A DNA stretch of 39,793 nucleotides, from contig JAGFNK010000475.1 in the NCBI GenBank assembly GCA_025769875.1, forward strand, positions 1 to 39,793, read 5' to 3'. A program made the position numbers and the translations under genes. The notes beneath the pieces were generated by a model. The model saw only the letters and a program-made list of their open reading frames with translations. It searched no databases and was not told the origin of the DNA. Positions 10,709 through 24,406 of this stretch are shown here, one piece after another. This DNA comes from Russula earlei. Its lineage: Eukaryota; Basidiomycota; Agaricomycetes; Russulales; Russulaceae. Position 1 is the stretch's first letter. Each line of letters starts with the position of its first letter.

Positions 10709-10909
10709 GGCCCCATTTACCAACCAAGAATTCTTGAATCTTGAACTTGAACTTGGATTTCAGTATTTTCTGGGGGTGACAGGAGTCACAGGCATGATGA
10801 ACGATAACTTCATTAACTAATACAAGTTTCTTTAATTATAATTTCTTTAATTATAATTATGAGCTCTTTCCCACCAGATTTGCAAATTCACTTGTTGTGA
10901 TTGCATATT
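10709..10909 (+). repeat. Left terminal inverted repeat of the Harbinger element (201 bp)
   Basis: It matches the reverse complement of 13903-14103 with only a few differences. It includes a direct internal repeat TTTCTTTAATTATAA and the segment CTTTCCCACCAGATTTGCAA. Confidence 0.93.
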
Positions 10910-11289
10910 TGCATGTGTGCATATTCATGTGAGGTAACACATGATTTGTAAAAAAAAATATTCTACATTGTGTCAGCCAGATGGCAATGTGGAGGGCATA
11001 GTTTGTACATACATGAAATTCTATGCTAGTCAACATGCGCCCTTTGAATTCTCATTCTCACATATTGCTCCCACATGTCACCAGCATTTCTGTCTCGCCT
11101 GCAATTTGCTCACTCCCTCTCATGCTGTGTCACTGGGCCTTCAGCAAGTTCACCAGCCTCCTCCTCATCTTGAGAGCCCATGTGGAGCTCAGCCACATCA
11201 TCGAAGGTGGAAATCTCCCTAGGATCATACTCATGAATAAAATTGTGCAGTGCTGCAAGCGCAGCTGGGATGTGCGCTGAATTGACATG

Positions 11290-12414
11290 TTATAGTTAAG
11301 GGGATGATCAAGTAATTGGAACCATTGCTTGAGGATTCCAAAGATGCGTGTCTATGACATTGCGAGCCTGAGAATGACACAGATTGAACAACTCCTCACG
11401 CGTGCATGGCCTGGGACAAATGTCAGTGAGAAAACTCAGGAGACAAGAAACATTACCTTGTGTTTGCACAACCCCATTCAGTGAGATGGTACCGCATGCC
11501 TCGATAAGGGGTGAGAAGTACATCTGATGAGGCAAAGCCTCCATTGCCAAGATAATACTTTCCACTTGGGATAAAAAAATCCAGAAAGTCATGCATCAAG
11601 GAAGAGTGTCGCATCAGCAGTGGAACCCTCCCAACCAGTCAGGAGATAGGTGAAGTGGAGGTCAAAAGAACATGCCACAAGGCAGTTCTGTGTGATTACT
11701 CCTTTGCGGTTCCTCGCCATGTCACGCTCAGTCAGCAGTGGCAGAACACTTGATATGTGTGCCATCGACAGCACCTAGGGCATCCTTGAGATATGGATAG
11801 AGCTTGGGGTTACTTTGGATAAAGGAGTGAGGGGGCAAATTGGCATCAGGGAGCTGCACAAATGTGGTATAGAAGGGGGGGCTTGAGAGAACTCCAAGAA
11901 TTTTTTTAAAATACCTAACTGCCTGTCAGAACAAGTGTGAAGAAACCAAAGTGATACATACTTTGAAATGGTGCAGGGTGACCACTGGAAATGCTCTCCA
12001 ACATGAGTTGATGACAGCCCTGTAACAGCAGTATAGAGGAAGATGGCGATTTGTTTTTCAATTAGGACATGTCGTGATGAGGCAACACTGAGGTTTCGGA
12101 TGGTCCACCGGAGGGTGTCAAAGACATGTTTATGTACTCCAAGCTCGCTCCGAATGCACTCTGGATGGCCAGTGAGTAGTTCATGAACCCACTGCAGCCC
12201 CAGTTAATGCTGATGTGTGATATGGAATACGACGAGGACAGATGGCTTGGAGGAGTTGTATATATGCTTCACAGCAAAGCAAGACAAGAGTCGACATATG
12301 CAAGAGGACCACAAGTTGTTGGCGTCGCTTCTTTACCAGTTGTTGATTGGGCATTGGGGGGGGAAATGATGGGATGGACAATGCAACACTTTGAAAGTTT
12401 TTCTTTGCTGCCAA
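11290..12414 (-). pseudogene. PIF/Harbinger transposase (DDE_Tnp_4 type), frameshifted
   Basis: Recognisable pieces in order: the N-terminus from 12414, ending RRIPYHTSALTGA; WVHELLTGHPECIRSELG in the next frame; ALGAVDGTHI with the first catalytic Asp; RNRKGVITQNCLVACSFD and GWEGSTADATLFLDA with the second acidic site; YLGNGGFASSDVLLTPYRG; and EELFNLCHSQARNVID, where the usual catalytic Glu is Asp. Short introns probably lie near 11910-11955 and 11410-11455. Single-base shifts occur near 12185, 11755 and 11355, with in-frame stops after the DGTHI motif. The family cuts and pastes DNA at TWA targets. This copy should not give a working protein. Confidence 0.85.
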
Positions 12415-12533
12415 GCAGACTGAGTCAGCATAGACGGACTCAGTCCACCCTGTGACCGCATGATACCATCAATGACAAATTTATTTTACATACACATAAT
12501 GCATGACAACATGACATTTGAAATTACAATTAC

Positions 12534-13720
12534 AACTTGGTTTGTGCTAACATATTACATATGTATTGATGCACAAGATCATGCAATTCTGGATCCTTAT
12601 CTAATCCAAGTGTGAGGTAACTATCAACATCTGCAATAGTGCCATTGGAGAGGAGGCTGAGTGCTGGGACAATGTCGCCTGTTGGCAGCCAGTGACCATC
12701 CTTGATATCAGTGGCAAGGGTTTTGACTGCCGGCGACCTGACATGCATGCTCAGGAACCATCATAAGCACAGGTACAACAGCACCTGTAGACGCATTCCC
12801 AAGTTGTTCATCAAGTGAGGGTGCAGCTTCAAGGGCGGGCTCAGGCTTGGGCTCGGGCTCATTGAGAGCTTGCACAGTTGAGTCAAAGGACTCAATGACC
12901 CTGTTCATGACTGCTGACATACCAATGACAGCAGATGCCACAGTGTTGGTCCTTTGTCTTTTGCTTGATGTTTCACTTATGGAGACAGTGATCAGATCTA
13001 TGCTTCTGAACTGAGAAGCAGGGTGAGAGGAGAGGCATTTGACAGTGAAGTTGATGAGAAATGCACCACCATCAAATTGAGATCCGAATGAGTTGGGGGA
13101 CAGACGAGAAGGTGACTGGGATGGAGGATCTGAATCTGCATGAAGTGTTTGCTGTGTACCCTGATAGGCACTTTTGCCTTTGGATTTCGATCCAACGAGA
13201 GACTCCATAGCCTCGCAATGTGACCAGCCCTTGTTGCAGTACTTCTTGGTGCTTGGTTTTTTCTGCTAAGTTCAGACATTGTTAAAGAAGCAGGAGTTAT
13301 ACACACACCTTGACTAAATCAGGCCCACTGCCCCTCCATTTCTAACCCTACATCCACTCCTTTCTCATCATCCCAGGGAAACCCAGACTGTAGCTTGAGG
13401 AAGGAGATGATACTGTATTCAGTCTTCAACTGTTGGATGGTGTCAGCGTTGAGGGAAGGGATGAAGTGGACAATACAGCACCCTGTTCCATTTTGTTTTG
13501 CATGTGCTCCCAGTCTTGATGCCACCCTTCTCACAAAGGGGGTTGATCTGAGAGGCTGATTGTTGAAGATGTGGTCCTTGAACATAGAGTTGGAGGTCAT
13601 TTTGTCCCTATGCTCTAAAAGAAAATCTAAAAAGGCCACTTCATCCTTAGTTGTCCATGTGGCATTACCATCTGCTTGACTTTCTCCCACAGAAGAATCA
13701 GAGGCTGAGCGGGTCTGCAT
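12534..13720 (-). pseudogene. SANT/Myb-like partner protein of the Harbinger element
   Basis: The start at 13720 gives MQTRSAS, then a SANT/Myb-like domain (WTTKDEVAFLDFLLEHRD ... LKTEYSIISFLKLQSGFPWD). A downstream part reads KGWSHCEAMESLVGSKSKG and ends in a helical C-terminus (TADVDSYLTLGLDKD-like) at 12534. In this superfamily the second protein helps the transposase reach the nucleus and bind the ends. The frame is broken near 13335, where an extra base precedes the expected DLVK, and again near 12740. An intron is likely near 13265-13315. Confidence 0.75.
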
Positions 13721-13902
13721 GTATGATGGGGGTACCAAACAAAGGAGGTATGGAGGGAGGAGGGGATTAAAAAAAGAAGGTGAGAGAAAAACACATGCTA
13801 TGCATACATGGAAAAAGATGACGGAGGGAAAGTCCCAAACAAAGCCGAGTACCAACTCCCAAGTCAACTCTGAGTATGCGGACATCTAACTTCACACACA
13901 TG

Positions 13903-14103
13903 AATATGCAATCACAACAAGCGAATTTGCAAATCTGGTGGGAAAGAGCTCATAATTATAATTAAAGAAATTATAATTAAAGAAACTTGTATTAGTTAAT
14001 CAAGTTATCGTTCATCACGCCTGTGACTCCTGTCACCCCCAGAAAATACCAAAATCCAAGTTCAAGTTCAAGATTCAAGAATTCTTGGTTGGTAAATGGG
14101 GCC
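13903..14103 (-). repeat. Right terminal inverted repeat of the Harbinger element (201 bp)
   Basis: Counterpart of 10709-10909. The high identity between the arms contrasts with the broken genes between them. Confidence 0.93.
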
Positions 14104-14654
14104 TAATATTCAGCCAATTAAATTAATTATACAGCTATCGGGCTCTTCTTAAAAAAAGGAGATCAGCGTTTGCCCACCCGGCCTGGTACTGCGCAGTGCC
14201 CATGCTCTATCGAATCCTAGGTGTGCCTCCAAATGGCAACATGGGGAAAGTATTTCTAGCAAGGAAAGAGAGGCCACCGCGAGCCATATTGTGACTGAAA
14301 ACTCGTTCATCTTCGAGGTACTTGAGTTGATCGTCTCTGCTCTGATTACCATTTCATTTCGGGATGTGAGTGGCGTATGGTGTGTGGAGCGAAAGTGTAT
14401 CTCATGGCTCGATTGTAGCACAAGTACACACGTTTTCACTGACCCTTTCTTGGCAAGTATACTTTCGTCGTGTTTCGTTTGTGCGTACAGTACTCTACCT
14501 CTATTCACAAAATGGCTGAATGATTGAAGAAAGGGACCGACAGGTGGGATGTTGGGGGAGGATACGATCTCGTGTAAAAAGTACCTTTTAAAAGTGATCA
14601 TCAAGAGTAGCACATGCATCTTCTCGTGCACATGGCCGCCAAGATTACGTGGTT
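14104..14654. other. Remainder of the third tandem-repeat copy and 3' flank of DGAT2
   Basis: The first bases (TAATATTCAG) continue the repeat unit interrupted at 10708. The minus-strand frame 14631-14149 shows no domain and is not called. Confidence 0.5.
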
Positions 14655-16463
14655 TCAGTCAATGATGTTCAACTCTTGCCGACGCGTGCGTGCAAACTCA
14701 TCCTTGTAGGTGTTCCAAATCCTTCGAACCACACGAAGTCAAGGATCGTCACACGCGAGAAAGTGCGTCATGCTCACCGCATGAGCTCCGTTATATACAC
14801 CTCTTGCACCTCCCGTATCTGTTCAACCGTCGGATTGTTCGTCTTCTTGACGTGGACCGGCCGACCGACTATTCGTTATATTAATGCGCGCCTCGTGTTG
14901 GTTGTTTAAGAATGACTGGCCACTCACTGACTGCGATAATTTGCCTGCGGTATGGAAGTAGTCCCCAGTTATCTGAGGATGCCGTCAGACTGACAAGGCA
15001 TGGTGTCATATGGAAACCCTACAGTTGAGTATTCCGCGCCCATGGAATAGTGGAAGTGTGAAGCCAAAGAGATTCTGAAATTTCTTCTGAATCTTGTACA
15101 ATGGGGTGCCTTTTTCGTTCGGCATTTGTTCGTAGATCTAGTGCGTTGCGGCATTAGTTGTAGGCACAAGTTAGGTATAAGAGAGAGAACGCACGTCATT
15201 CTCGCCAAATGAAAACACTGGAACGAGGTCGGCGCTACGCAGAAAGCATCAACGCGGATCTCAGCACACAATAGGACGTAAGGCATACCCTTCCCGAATA
15301 GCAAGTTTTATAAATCCTAATCTAGGGCAATATCTCAAGTCCAGACCCAGATCGACCCCAAGGCAAAGTTCACGCACCTCTTTCGCAGCGTCAAATCCGC
15401 CGTTCCTGGGTGTGCGCTCAGACTCTCTGCTGCGCCGCCAACGACAATCGCAATAGCGTAGCCGTTTCCCTTACGCAGGATTGTTTCACAGGAACGCTTT
15501 GAGACGGAGCACACACCTAAGCGGAGGAGGATCTCGCGGTAAAATGGAATCGTAAAGTTGGAATTTAGGGTAAGGAGATGTGGGCGCACGCCGGGAAAGC
15601 CTCGAGAGAAACCGGTAGAGTCATTGGCAAAGTTGCACATCGCACCCCTTTTTAAATTGGGAATTACCACTAGGTGGCGTTTAAGATAAATGGGGAAAAC
15701 TTACATGCTGATTATACCTGACGACAAATGCAAATTCACTAAGAGGAAATATGCACCAAGGCAAGGAGAGACATGCCATGGGGATGATAGCCAAACACGT
15801 AAGGCCTATCCGCAGGGAGATCGCATTCCTGCAAATCGATCAAACCCGCATGGATGCAGAGGTATAGGCAAAGCTGACCTTCTTATATCTTGATTAGGGA
15901 AGGGTATTCAACGCTCCAAGCATGGCAAGAGATAAGGTTACGTACGTTGCCGGGTAGTACTCTGCGAAAAACTTCCAGAAGCGGATGCTCCTGAGCCAAG
16001 GTGACATGTGCCCTCCGCGCTCGGGTGTTGGGTCGATATGAATCCAGACGATGTACATGATCATGAAAGGCCACAGCGGGGGGTACGAGCTGAGCGCCCG
16101 GAGCGCAACGGCACGTAAGTTGTAAGCTAACCCCAAAGGCGAGAAAATGCACGCACAGGAGGAAGAGGGTGAGGAATACGCAAATCGGGATCATGTTGGT
16201 CCATAGGGCAACCGAGATGGTCTGGAGCCGGCGGACCCGAGGGATGCTCGCAGGGACGAAACTGGGGGCATGGAGGGGAAGACGGACATAGCGGGTGGAA
16301 TGGTAGGTTTGACAGGAAGAGCAGGAATGGAATGGACGCACTCGACACGCGCTTGAAGGGCAGCCACGGGCCGCAAAGGCGTGACAGAGAGCTTTGAGAG
16401 GCGATCTTTGAGCGATGAGGCGGAGAGCGTGCGCTTGGAGCTGGAAAAGGGTGAGTGCTCCAT
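14655..16463 (-). CDS. DGA1: Diacylglycerol O-acyltransferase type 2 (DGAT2)
   Basis: Makes triacylglycerol from diacylglycerol and acyl-CoA at the ER and lipid droplets. Minus-strand exons carry, in order: a variable N-terminus from MEHSPFSSSKRT (16463); RRLQTISVALWTNMIPICVF, a membrane segment; YPPLWPFMIMYIVWIHID; the FWKFFAEYYPAT substrate-region motif; the catalytic-type HPHG motif (about 15789-15775); AMCNFANDSTGFSRGFPG; NFTIPFYREILLRLG; YAIAIVVGGAAESL; ADLVPVFSFGEND; IYEQMPNEKGT and FGFTLPLFHGRG; and a C-terminus WNTYKDEFARTRRQELNIID with its stop at 14655. One well-supported intron joins FLTLFL to SYPPLWP (donor GTGCGT, acceptor CGCTCAG). The joint between the N-terminal frame and IPRVRRLQ (near 16245-16290) is not resolved; it needs a short intron or is a frame error. 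An in-frame ATG at 16529 is an alternative start. It diverges from TBCB. Confidence 0.9.
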
Positions 16464-16786
16464 TGTGGGTCGCGATTGTGGTGGTTGTGGGCGACAGTTG
16501 AAAGGAGGATTGAAAGGATTTCTCCCCAACGCATTGTGTCCGGGCGGGACCGCCGGTGCAAATCACAGACCCGGATATAAAAAAAAAACAAAATTTCTAC
16601 GCTTTAGGGGTTCCGCCTCCGTTCGGGCGCTGACTTTTACTATACGGCGAAGGTTGTCAAAGCCTGTTCAACAACCTCGCACACTCGATGGTTCACCACA
16701 CCACCGTGCTCCAAATTGGGTTGGGGTTGGGAACGTGAAGTGGATGACGTCACCCACGCATCACTGGCGTCTCTCAACCCGATTCG
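16464..16786. promoter_or_regulatory. Shared divergent promoter of DGAT2 and TBCB
   Basis: About 320 bp separates the two start codons, which point away from each other, so both promoters and 5' leaders must lie here. A run of eleven A with one T (about 16579-16593) and a palindromic TGACGTCA (16744-16751), the CRE/ATF-type bZIP site, are visible. The CRE-like site is about 40 bp upstream of the TBCB start and is the only regulatory motif I would name. Use by a factor is inference. Confidence 0.5.
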
Positions 16787-17661
16787 ATGATGTCGTCTGC
16801 TCTCGTTACGCTTTTCGTCTCGTCTCCTGACACACGCTCAGAGCGTCGCTATGATCTTCAACTTGCTGTCTCCCAGCTCAAGGTCTCTATTCTCCACATC
16901 CTCTCTGTCCTCACGTTCTGAGAGACTTCACGCAGGAAAAACTTGAGCTCGTCACTGGCATCCCAGTGGGGAATCAGCACTTGGCCATCTATAATGACGA
17001 TGCGGATTTGCAACCTGTCAAAGTCCTTGATGATGACCAACGGCCATTGGGCTTTTACGGTCCCACAGACTTCCAAGTACTCAAAGTAAGAGCCCGGATG
17101 TCGGATTCTACCGAGAGGCTGATCCTACATATCAACTTGATCCAGGTAGTGGATATCAATCCATCCACGTCGTTCACTGGCCAATTGACAGATCTCAGCG
17201 AGATTGAAAAATTCGAGTTGTCCGATGAACAGTATGCGCTTCGTCAAGGTTTGTCATCAGATCAGATCTCCCCACATCGCGTTATTTTGAATTATGCAGA
17301 CTCTGTCCTCGCATACAAACAACGTCACAAAGTGGGCCGTTTCGCTGACAAGACCGAGCCGACGCCTGCTCCAGTCGTGACAGTTGACATTCCGATTGGC
17401 TCCCGATGCGAGGTCGAGTCGACCGAACCGGGTCTAAACAAGCGCGGTGCGGTGCGCTACGTTGGACCGACGGACTTTGGAAGTGCAGGAGGGGTGTGGG
17501 TTGGGATCGAATATGATGAACCTATGGGCAAGAACGACGGGACAGTTGAAGGGAAGCGATACTTTACATGCGCCCCGAAGTTTGGTGTGTTCGTACGACC
17601 AGACAGGGTCAGAGTGGGAGATTATCCTGTAGAGGAACTATTCGAGGATGAGGAAATGTAG
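16787..17661 (+). CDS. TBCB: Tubulin-folding cofactor B (ubiquitin-like + CAP-Gly)
   Basis: Chaperone that handles alpha-tubulin in the tubulin heterodimer assembly pathway (yeast Alf1). Two exons, 16787-16882 and 16936-17661, give 273 aa; the intron has donor GTCTCT and acceptor CACGCAG. The N-terminus (SALVTLFVSSPDTRSERRYD) with KLELVTGIPVGNQHL matches the ubiquitin-like domain, followed by a linker that begins FELSDEQYALRQG. The C-terminal CAP-Gly domain runs from GSRCEVESTEPG to VRPDRVRVGD and contains the binding motif GKNDG and the glycines of GAVRYVGPTDFGSAGG. The protein ends FEDEEM, an acidic tail like the tubulin tails that CAP-Gly domains recognise. Start choice: ATGATG at 16787/16790 are equally possible. 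The stop lies 205 bp before the CDC48 start, on the same strand. Confidence 0.95.
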
Positions 17662-17866
17662 TTGCACCACCACGTTTCCTCTTGGTAGCCGCGCGCGATT
17701 TGGAACACTCGAGAATGTCCGCGCAACCCAACCCAACCTTAATTCTCACGGTCAAGAGCGCGACCAACCCAGGCCGCGCGTCCCTTGCTGTCCGACCACT
17801 GACAGTTATAAACGTCGACCACTCTCCTCTTTGCTCTCTCACTTTTCCCTCACCTTTTCGTCGACA

Positions 17867-20772
<2,906 letters not shown>

Positions 20773-21437
20773 TGGGACGCTCAGCAGCGGTTTATTGGAT
20801 CGACACGTCTTGTTGGCTTGGCTCTGCATATTGTGACCATTCAAGAATGATAGATTTCTCATGTAGTATACGGTCCGCCCAATTGCTGTATTCGAGTCCT
20901 GGGTGCATCAAGCTTAATGTCTGGAAATGCCGAAAATCCCATGCTAGTGATATTTCAGAACGCCATTGTCATGTCATATGCATACTCGATCCGGAATGCC
21001 GGTGTGTCCATGGGGTTCCCATACTAACCCTGCCCTGTACTATGGCTGATCACGATGTGCAACTGATCCGGGATGTGCAAATCTCAATTTTCTATACAAC
21101 AACACCATTTAATGGCTCTGGAAAATTATAGTAGCACTATTCAGTATATATCATCATGACTATGAAGTCAAAAGATTAAAACAGCTCATGGTTTTAAAAT
21201 GGGATGCAAGAAATGGTCAAAATGACAATCTGAATATCGACATCACCTCAGAACCAATTTTCCAAAGGGTAGCAAAGGTGGAATTGTTGTGAAAATGAAT
21301 GATTTACACTTTTGTCAAACAGGACGTGACTCTGAAGTGACACATTGAAGTACCACTCATGGCAGGGCATCAGCAATCACTGTTGAGGTCCTCAGACATG
21401 TCTGAGGACTGACACATCAGTCAGATGTGTCAACAAT
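20773..21437. other. No recognisable gene; 3' flank of CDC48
   Basis: The sequence turns AT-richer after about 21100. The plus-strand frame 20772-21131 shows no domain. The left end of the pogo-like element should lie in or near 21140-21437, but I could not identify its terminal repeat. Confidence 0.4.
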
Positions 21438-22189
21438 TTGAGTCCTAGCATGGTTTGTTCCACACCTCACATGAAAAAAATAGTTGATGATGTGACAGAG
21501 GCCAACATAAAGAAGGCAGCCCAAGACCTCAAGGATGGGATCTACAAAACATTGACTGACGCAGCAAAAGCATATGAAGTCCCCTACCACACCATGTGTC
21601 AAAGGTGCTTGGGCAAAACTGCACCTAAAAAGGAAGTGCATAAGAACCAGCTGCTTCTCAGCCCTTTACAGGAAGAAACATTGGTGGAGTGGATCAAGTA
21701 TCTTGGTGTTACTGGACACCCAGTCAACCGACGGACTGTTTGCCCAATGGTCCAGTCAATGCTTCCTCCTGCTTGCAAGCGGACAATCTCAAAGTCATGG
21801 ATCTGCTGATTCACAGTACATCATGGAGACCTAAAGTTGGGGCAAGGATCAGGACTTGATCCTAAATGGGCTTGGGCATTCAACTTTTCAACAGTCCAGC
21901 ATCACTTTCAACTAGTGCTTCAAAGTCCAGTTAAGTCCAGTTTTTCCCATGATTTTGGTGTGACCAAGACCATGACTGGCTACTGGTTTGCCAAATCTAC
22001 AAAAAACCGGACTGGACTGCACATGACTGGTTACATTCGGTCATTTGCAGTCAATTGACCAGTTCAGACCAGTCTTGACACCCAGGAACAGCCACGCTTG
22101 CAGTCTCGCATCATCATTGCCACTTGCCACACTTGTGACCATGCTGCCACTGCCCTCTCTCTCATGTTGCTGCCACTTTCCACCACCAC

Positions 22190-24190
22190 CCTTGTTGCAT
22201 CCACTGTAAGGTGGATTCCCACTGCCTTGGGAATCACATGGTGCACTACTTTCATGCGCTCCCTCCCTCCACACATGCTGGGCCAATTCTGACACATGAA
22301 TCCATGATGACACACAACTGAACTTCCCACGTGCGCAAAAATTGTGCGTTAAGCTGTATGCTTTTTTTTTTCCTTTCGTGACTTTCTCTCATCCGGCTGT
22401 AAGGTGTCTGAGCCCGCTGACCAGGAAACTTGCTTTCGCCCCCACCTCCCACGCATCATCTCTCCCTCCACTCCTCCATCCAACTGCTGCCACTCTTTTC
22501 CTTTCATATTCTCCTTCCCTCTTGCGCCAATTTCTCAACATCACCACCACGTTCCCCACTCTGCGCCCAGGAACAGTGACAGCAGCTCAACCTGATCACC
22601 TCCGATGTCACCCATTCACCTGCGCCTCGTGCTCCCCCATCCACATCCATCCCTTGCGCCATTAGTCACTTTGTCTGCCTCATGCTCCCCACCTTTTTGT
22701 CATATCACTCTCGCCCATCATTGATTCCCTTTCATCCCGCTCTCACCTCTCCATCATCATTCATGAATTATTGTCCTTGCACCCGTCACACGACTATGCA
22801 TGGACCCCATTGACGCATTCGCCGTCATCATCATCACTCGATCCGAGGGCTCGTTGCCCACAGCACCTCGCCCATTCATCCTCACCACACCACCTTGCGC
22901 TCGTGGATTCGCAGTTGAAGGAATAGGATTCTCATGTAGTTGTCTCCTCATTCATGTCTTGGATTACCTGACTCTCTCATACTTTTTGCTACAGTATTTA
23001 AGGCTACTGGCCACAGTCTCAAATAAGAGTTGACTTTTGCAGTTTCTTGCAATCTATCGCACCCACGTTTCCCCTCTCCTCATCCGCCTGCATGAACAAT
23101 TCTCTTGAGAACACACACAAACACACACTCTCTCTCTCATGTACGCGCTCCTCCGGAGATCGAGCGTCAGTCCAGGGCACGACCTTGCTCTCAGCTTGTC
23201 CCTAGTCTGTACCCACCCTCAGATCAAGTCCCATGGACTACACATGCCCATTCCGGCGCACTACACGGCCAATCCCTAACTTGAAACCCTGATGGCACAC
23301 AATGCATCTTTTCCTGCATGCACAATTTTCATGCATTGAGCTGTGTGTGTTTTTTTTTTCCCCCTCTTTCTTTCGTTTTCACAGCTTTCTGATTCATTCT
23401 GCTTTGCAGGCTGCATTTTTGCGTGTTCCTGTTCATCTCGTACCCATGCGTCACAGCCCATCACCACCATGCCTCCTCCCTCACCTTGTCTCACCTTGTC
23501 TCCACCTCTGCCTTGAACACACACAGAACCCCTAGGTATAGGAAGAGGTTCACATTATGACAGGTTATGACCAGTCATCTGTTGTCAGGTGAATCATGAC
23601 TGGTCATGGAATCACATGCAGAACTGTGATGGACAATCGCGATGTGATGCTCCATCCCTTTTATCCTTCGCCACCGACCACACACCCACGCTACCACCTC
23701 ACACCTGATGTCAAGACCTCAACCACATCGCCCGCCCCTCCCCACTGACCATGCGTGCATGTCACGCCCCGGCTCAGGCGACACGTTTGCATCTCAAACC
23801 TTTCACCATGGCCTCAACTGCCTTGCCTGGTCCCGATCCTCTGATTCCCTTTCACCATTCCATTTCCTTTCATTATCTTCTACTCTTTGTATTTCCCCCC
23901 ATGTATATAAAACCCTTAGTTACTCTGTAGTAAAGAGAGAAGAATAAGATCCCCTTTCCTTTGACATCTGCCTCTGCTCAAATGAAGAACTTTGAACAAC
24001 CATGCATGTGATACCAGCTCCTCTCTCCCCTTCTTGCTCCCACCTCTGGTTCCTCAGTCAATGTCCACTTACTGGTCTAACAGCCCCACTCTTTCACACT
24101 CATGCATCCCTGGACACACCACACTGGTGGTTTAGAGCTTGCCTAAAGCTGTGACCATAATTTATAAACCCATGAAATCTTGACGGAAAT
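22190..24190 (+). repeat. CT-rich dispersed repeat, copy A
   Basis: It contains GTAAGGTGGATTCCCACTG (about 22206), a TATA-type box ATGTATATAAAACCC (about 23901), and a downstream tract with CAGTCAATGTCCACTTACT (about 24055). It shares these with copies B and C. It appears internally duplicated: the segment with TGCACAATTTT/CATGCATTGAGCTGTGTG near 23320 resembles one near 22335. Its open frames are CT-repeat artefacts. Confidence 0.65.
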
Positions 24191-24406
24191 CCCAGGCACA
24201 CCAGGCACACCAGGCACCAGGCACACCAGTCATAACCAGTCATGACCAGTCATAACCAGTTTTTATCTTGTTTGAAAGTTGATGTGACTGTGACTGGCAA
24301 TTGTACAAACCAGTTTGACCTTGACTGAAAGTTCAGTCATGATCAGTCAGGTCAGGTTCAGTCAAGCAGTTTTTTGCAGTCAATGTGACCTGACCTGAAA
24401 GCGCTA
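24191..24406. repeat. Short tandem motifs CAGGCACAC and ACCAGTCATA
   Basis: Three full CAGGCACAC units and one CAGGCAC unit (about 24195-24229) are followed by three ACCAGTCAT(A/G) units, then looser TGACTGAAAGTTCAGTCA-type copies up to the element end. These form the right sub-terminal zone of the hAT-like element. Confidence 0.7.

Larger units (their letters stand above)
10709..14103 (-). mobile_element. PIF/Harbinger DNA transposon, 3395 bp, degenerate
   Basis: The element begins GGCCCCATTTACCAACC and ends with its reverse complement. It is flanked by TAA at 10706-10708 and 14104-14106, the 3-bp target duplication expected for PIF/Harbinger. Inside, on the minus strand, are the two usual genes: a SANT/Myb-like DNA-binding protein (about 13720-12534) and a DDE transposase (about 12414-11290). 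Both have frameshifts or stops, so it cannot move by itself, but the long terminal repeats are nearly intact. The low-complexity strip 12415-12533 between the two genes holds nothing else. Confidence 0.92.
21913..24406. mobile_element. hAT-like non-autonomous element inserted in the pogo relic
   Basis: The pogo reading frame stops at 21912 and resumes at 24407. The flanks CTTTCAAC (21905-21912) and CTTTAAAC (24407-24414) form an 8-bp target duplication with one mismatch. The ends are TAGTGCTTCAAAGTCC and, in reverse complement, TAGCGCTTTCAGGTCA, a short imperfect inverted repeat of the hAT form YAGNG. Both sub-terminal zones are filled with short motifs such as ACCAGTCA/TGACTGGT, as is usual for hAT elements. 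No transposase frame is present. The interior is a CT-rich sequence that also occurs elsewhere in the window. Confidence 0.75.

Noticed and set aside
14149..14909. Frames on both strands, including a 160-codon minus frame with a hydrophobic start
   Set aside because: 3' flank and last exons of DGAT2; the plus frames are antisense and the minus frame has no domain.
22342..23947. Several 60-107 codon frames rich in Pro, Ser, His and Leu
   Set aside because: CT-rich repeat sequence inside a mobile element; composition artefact.
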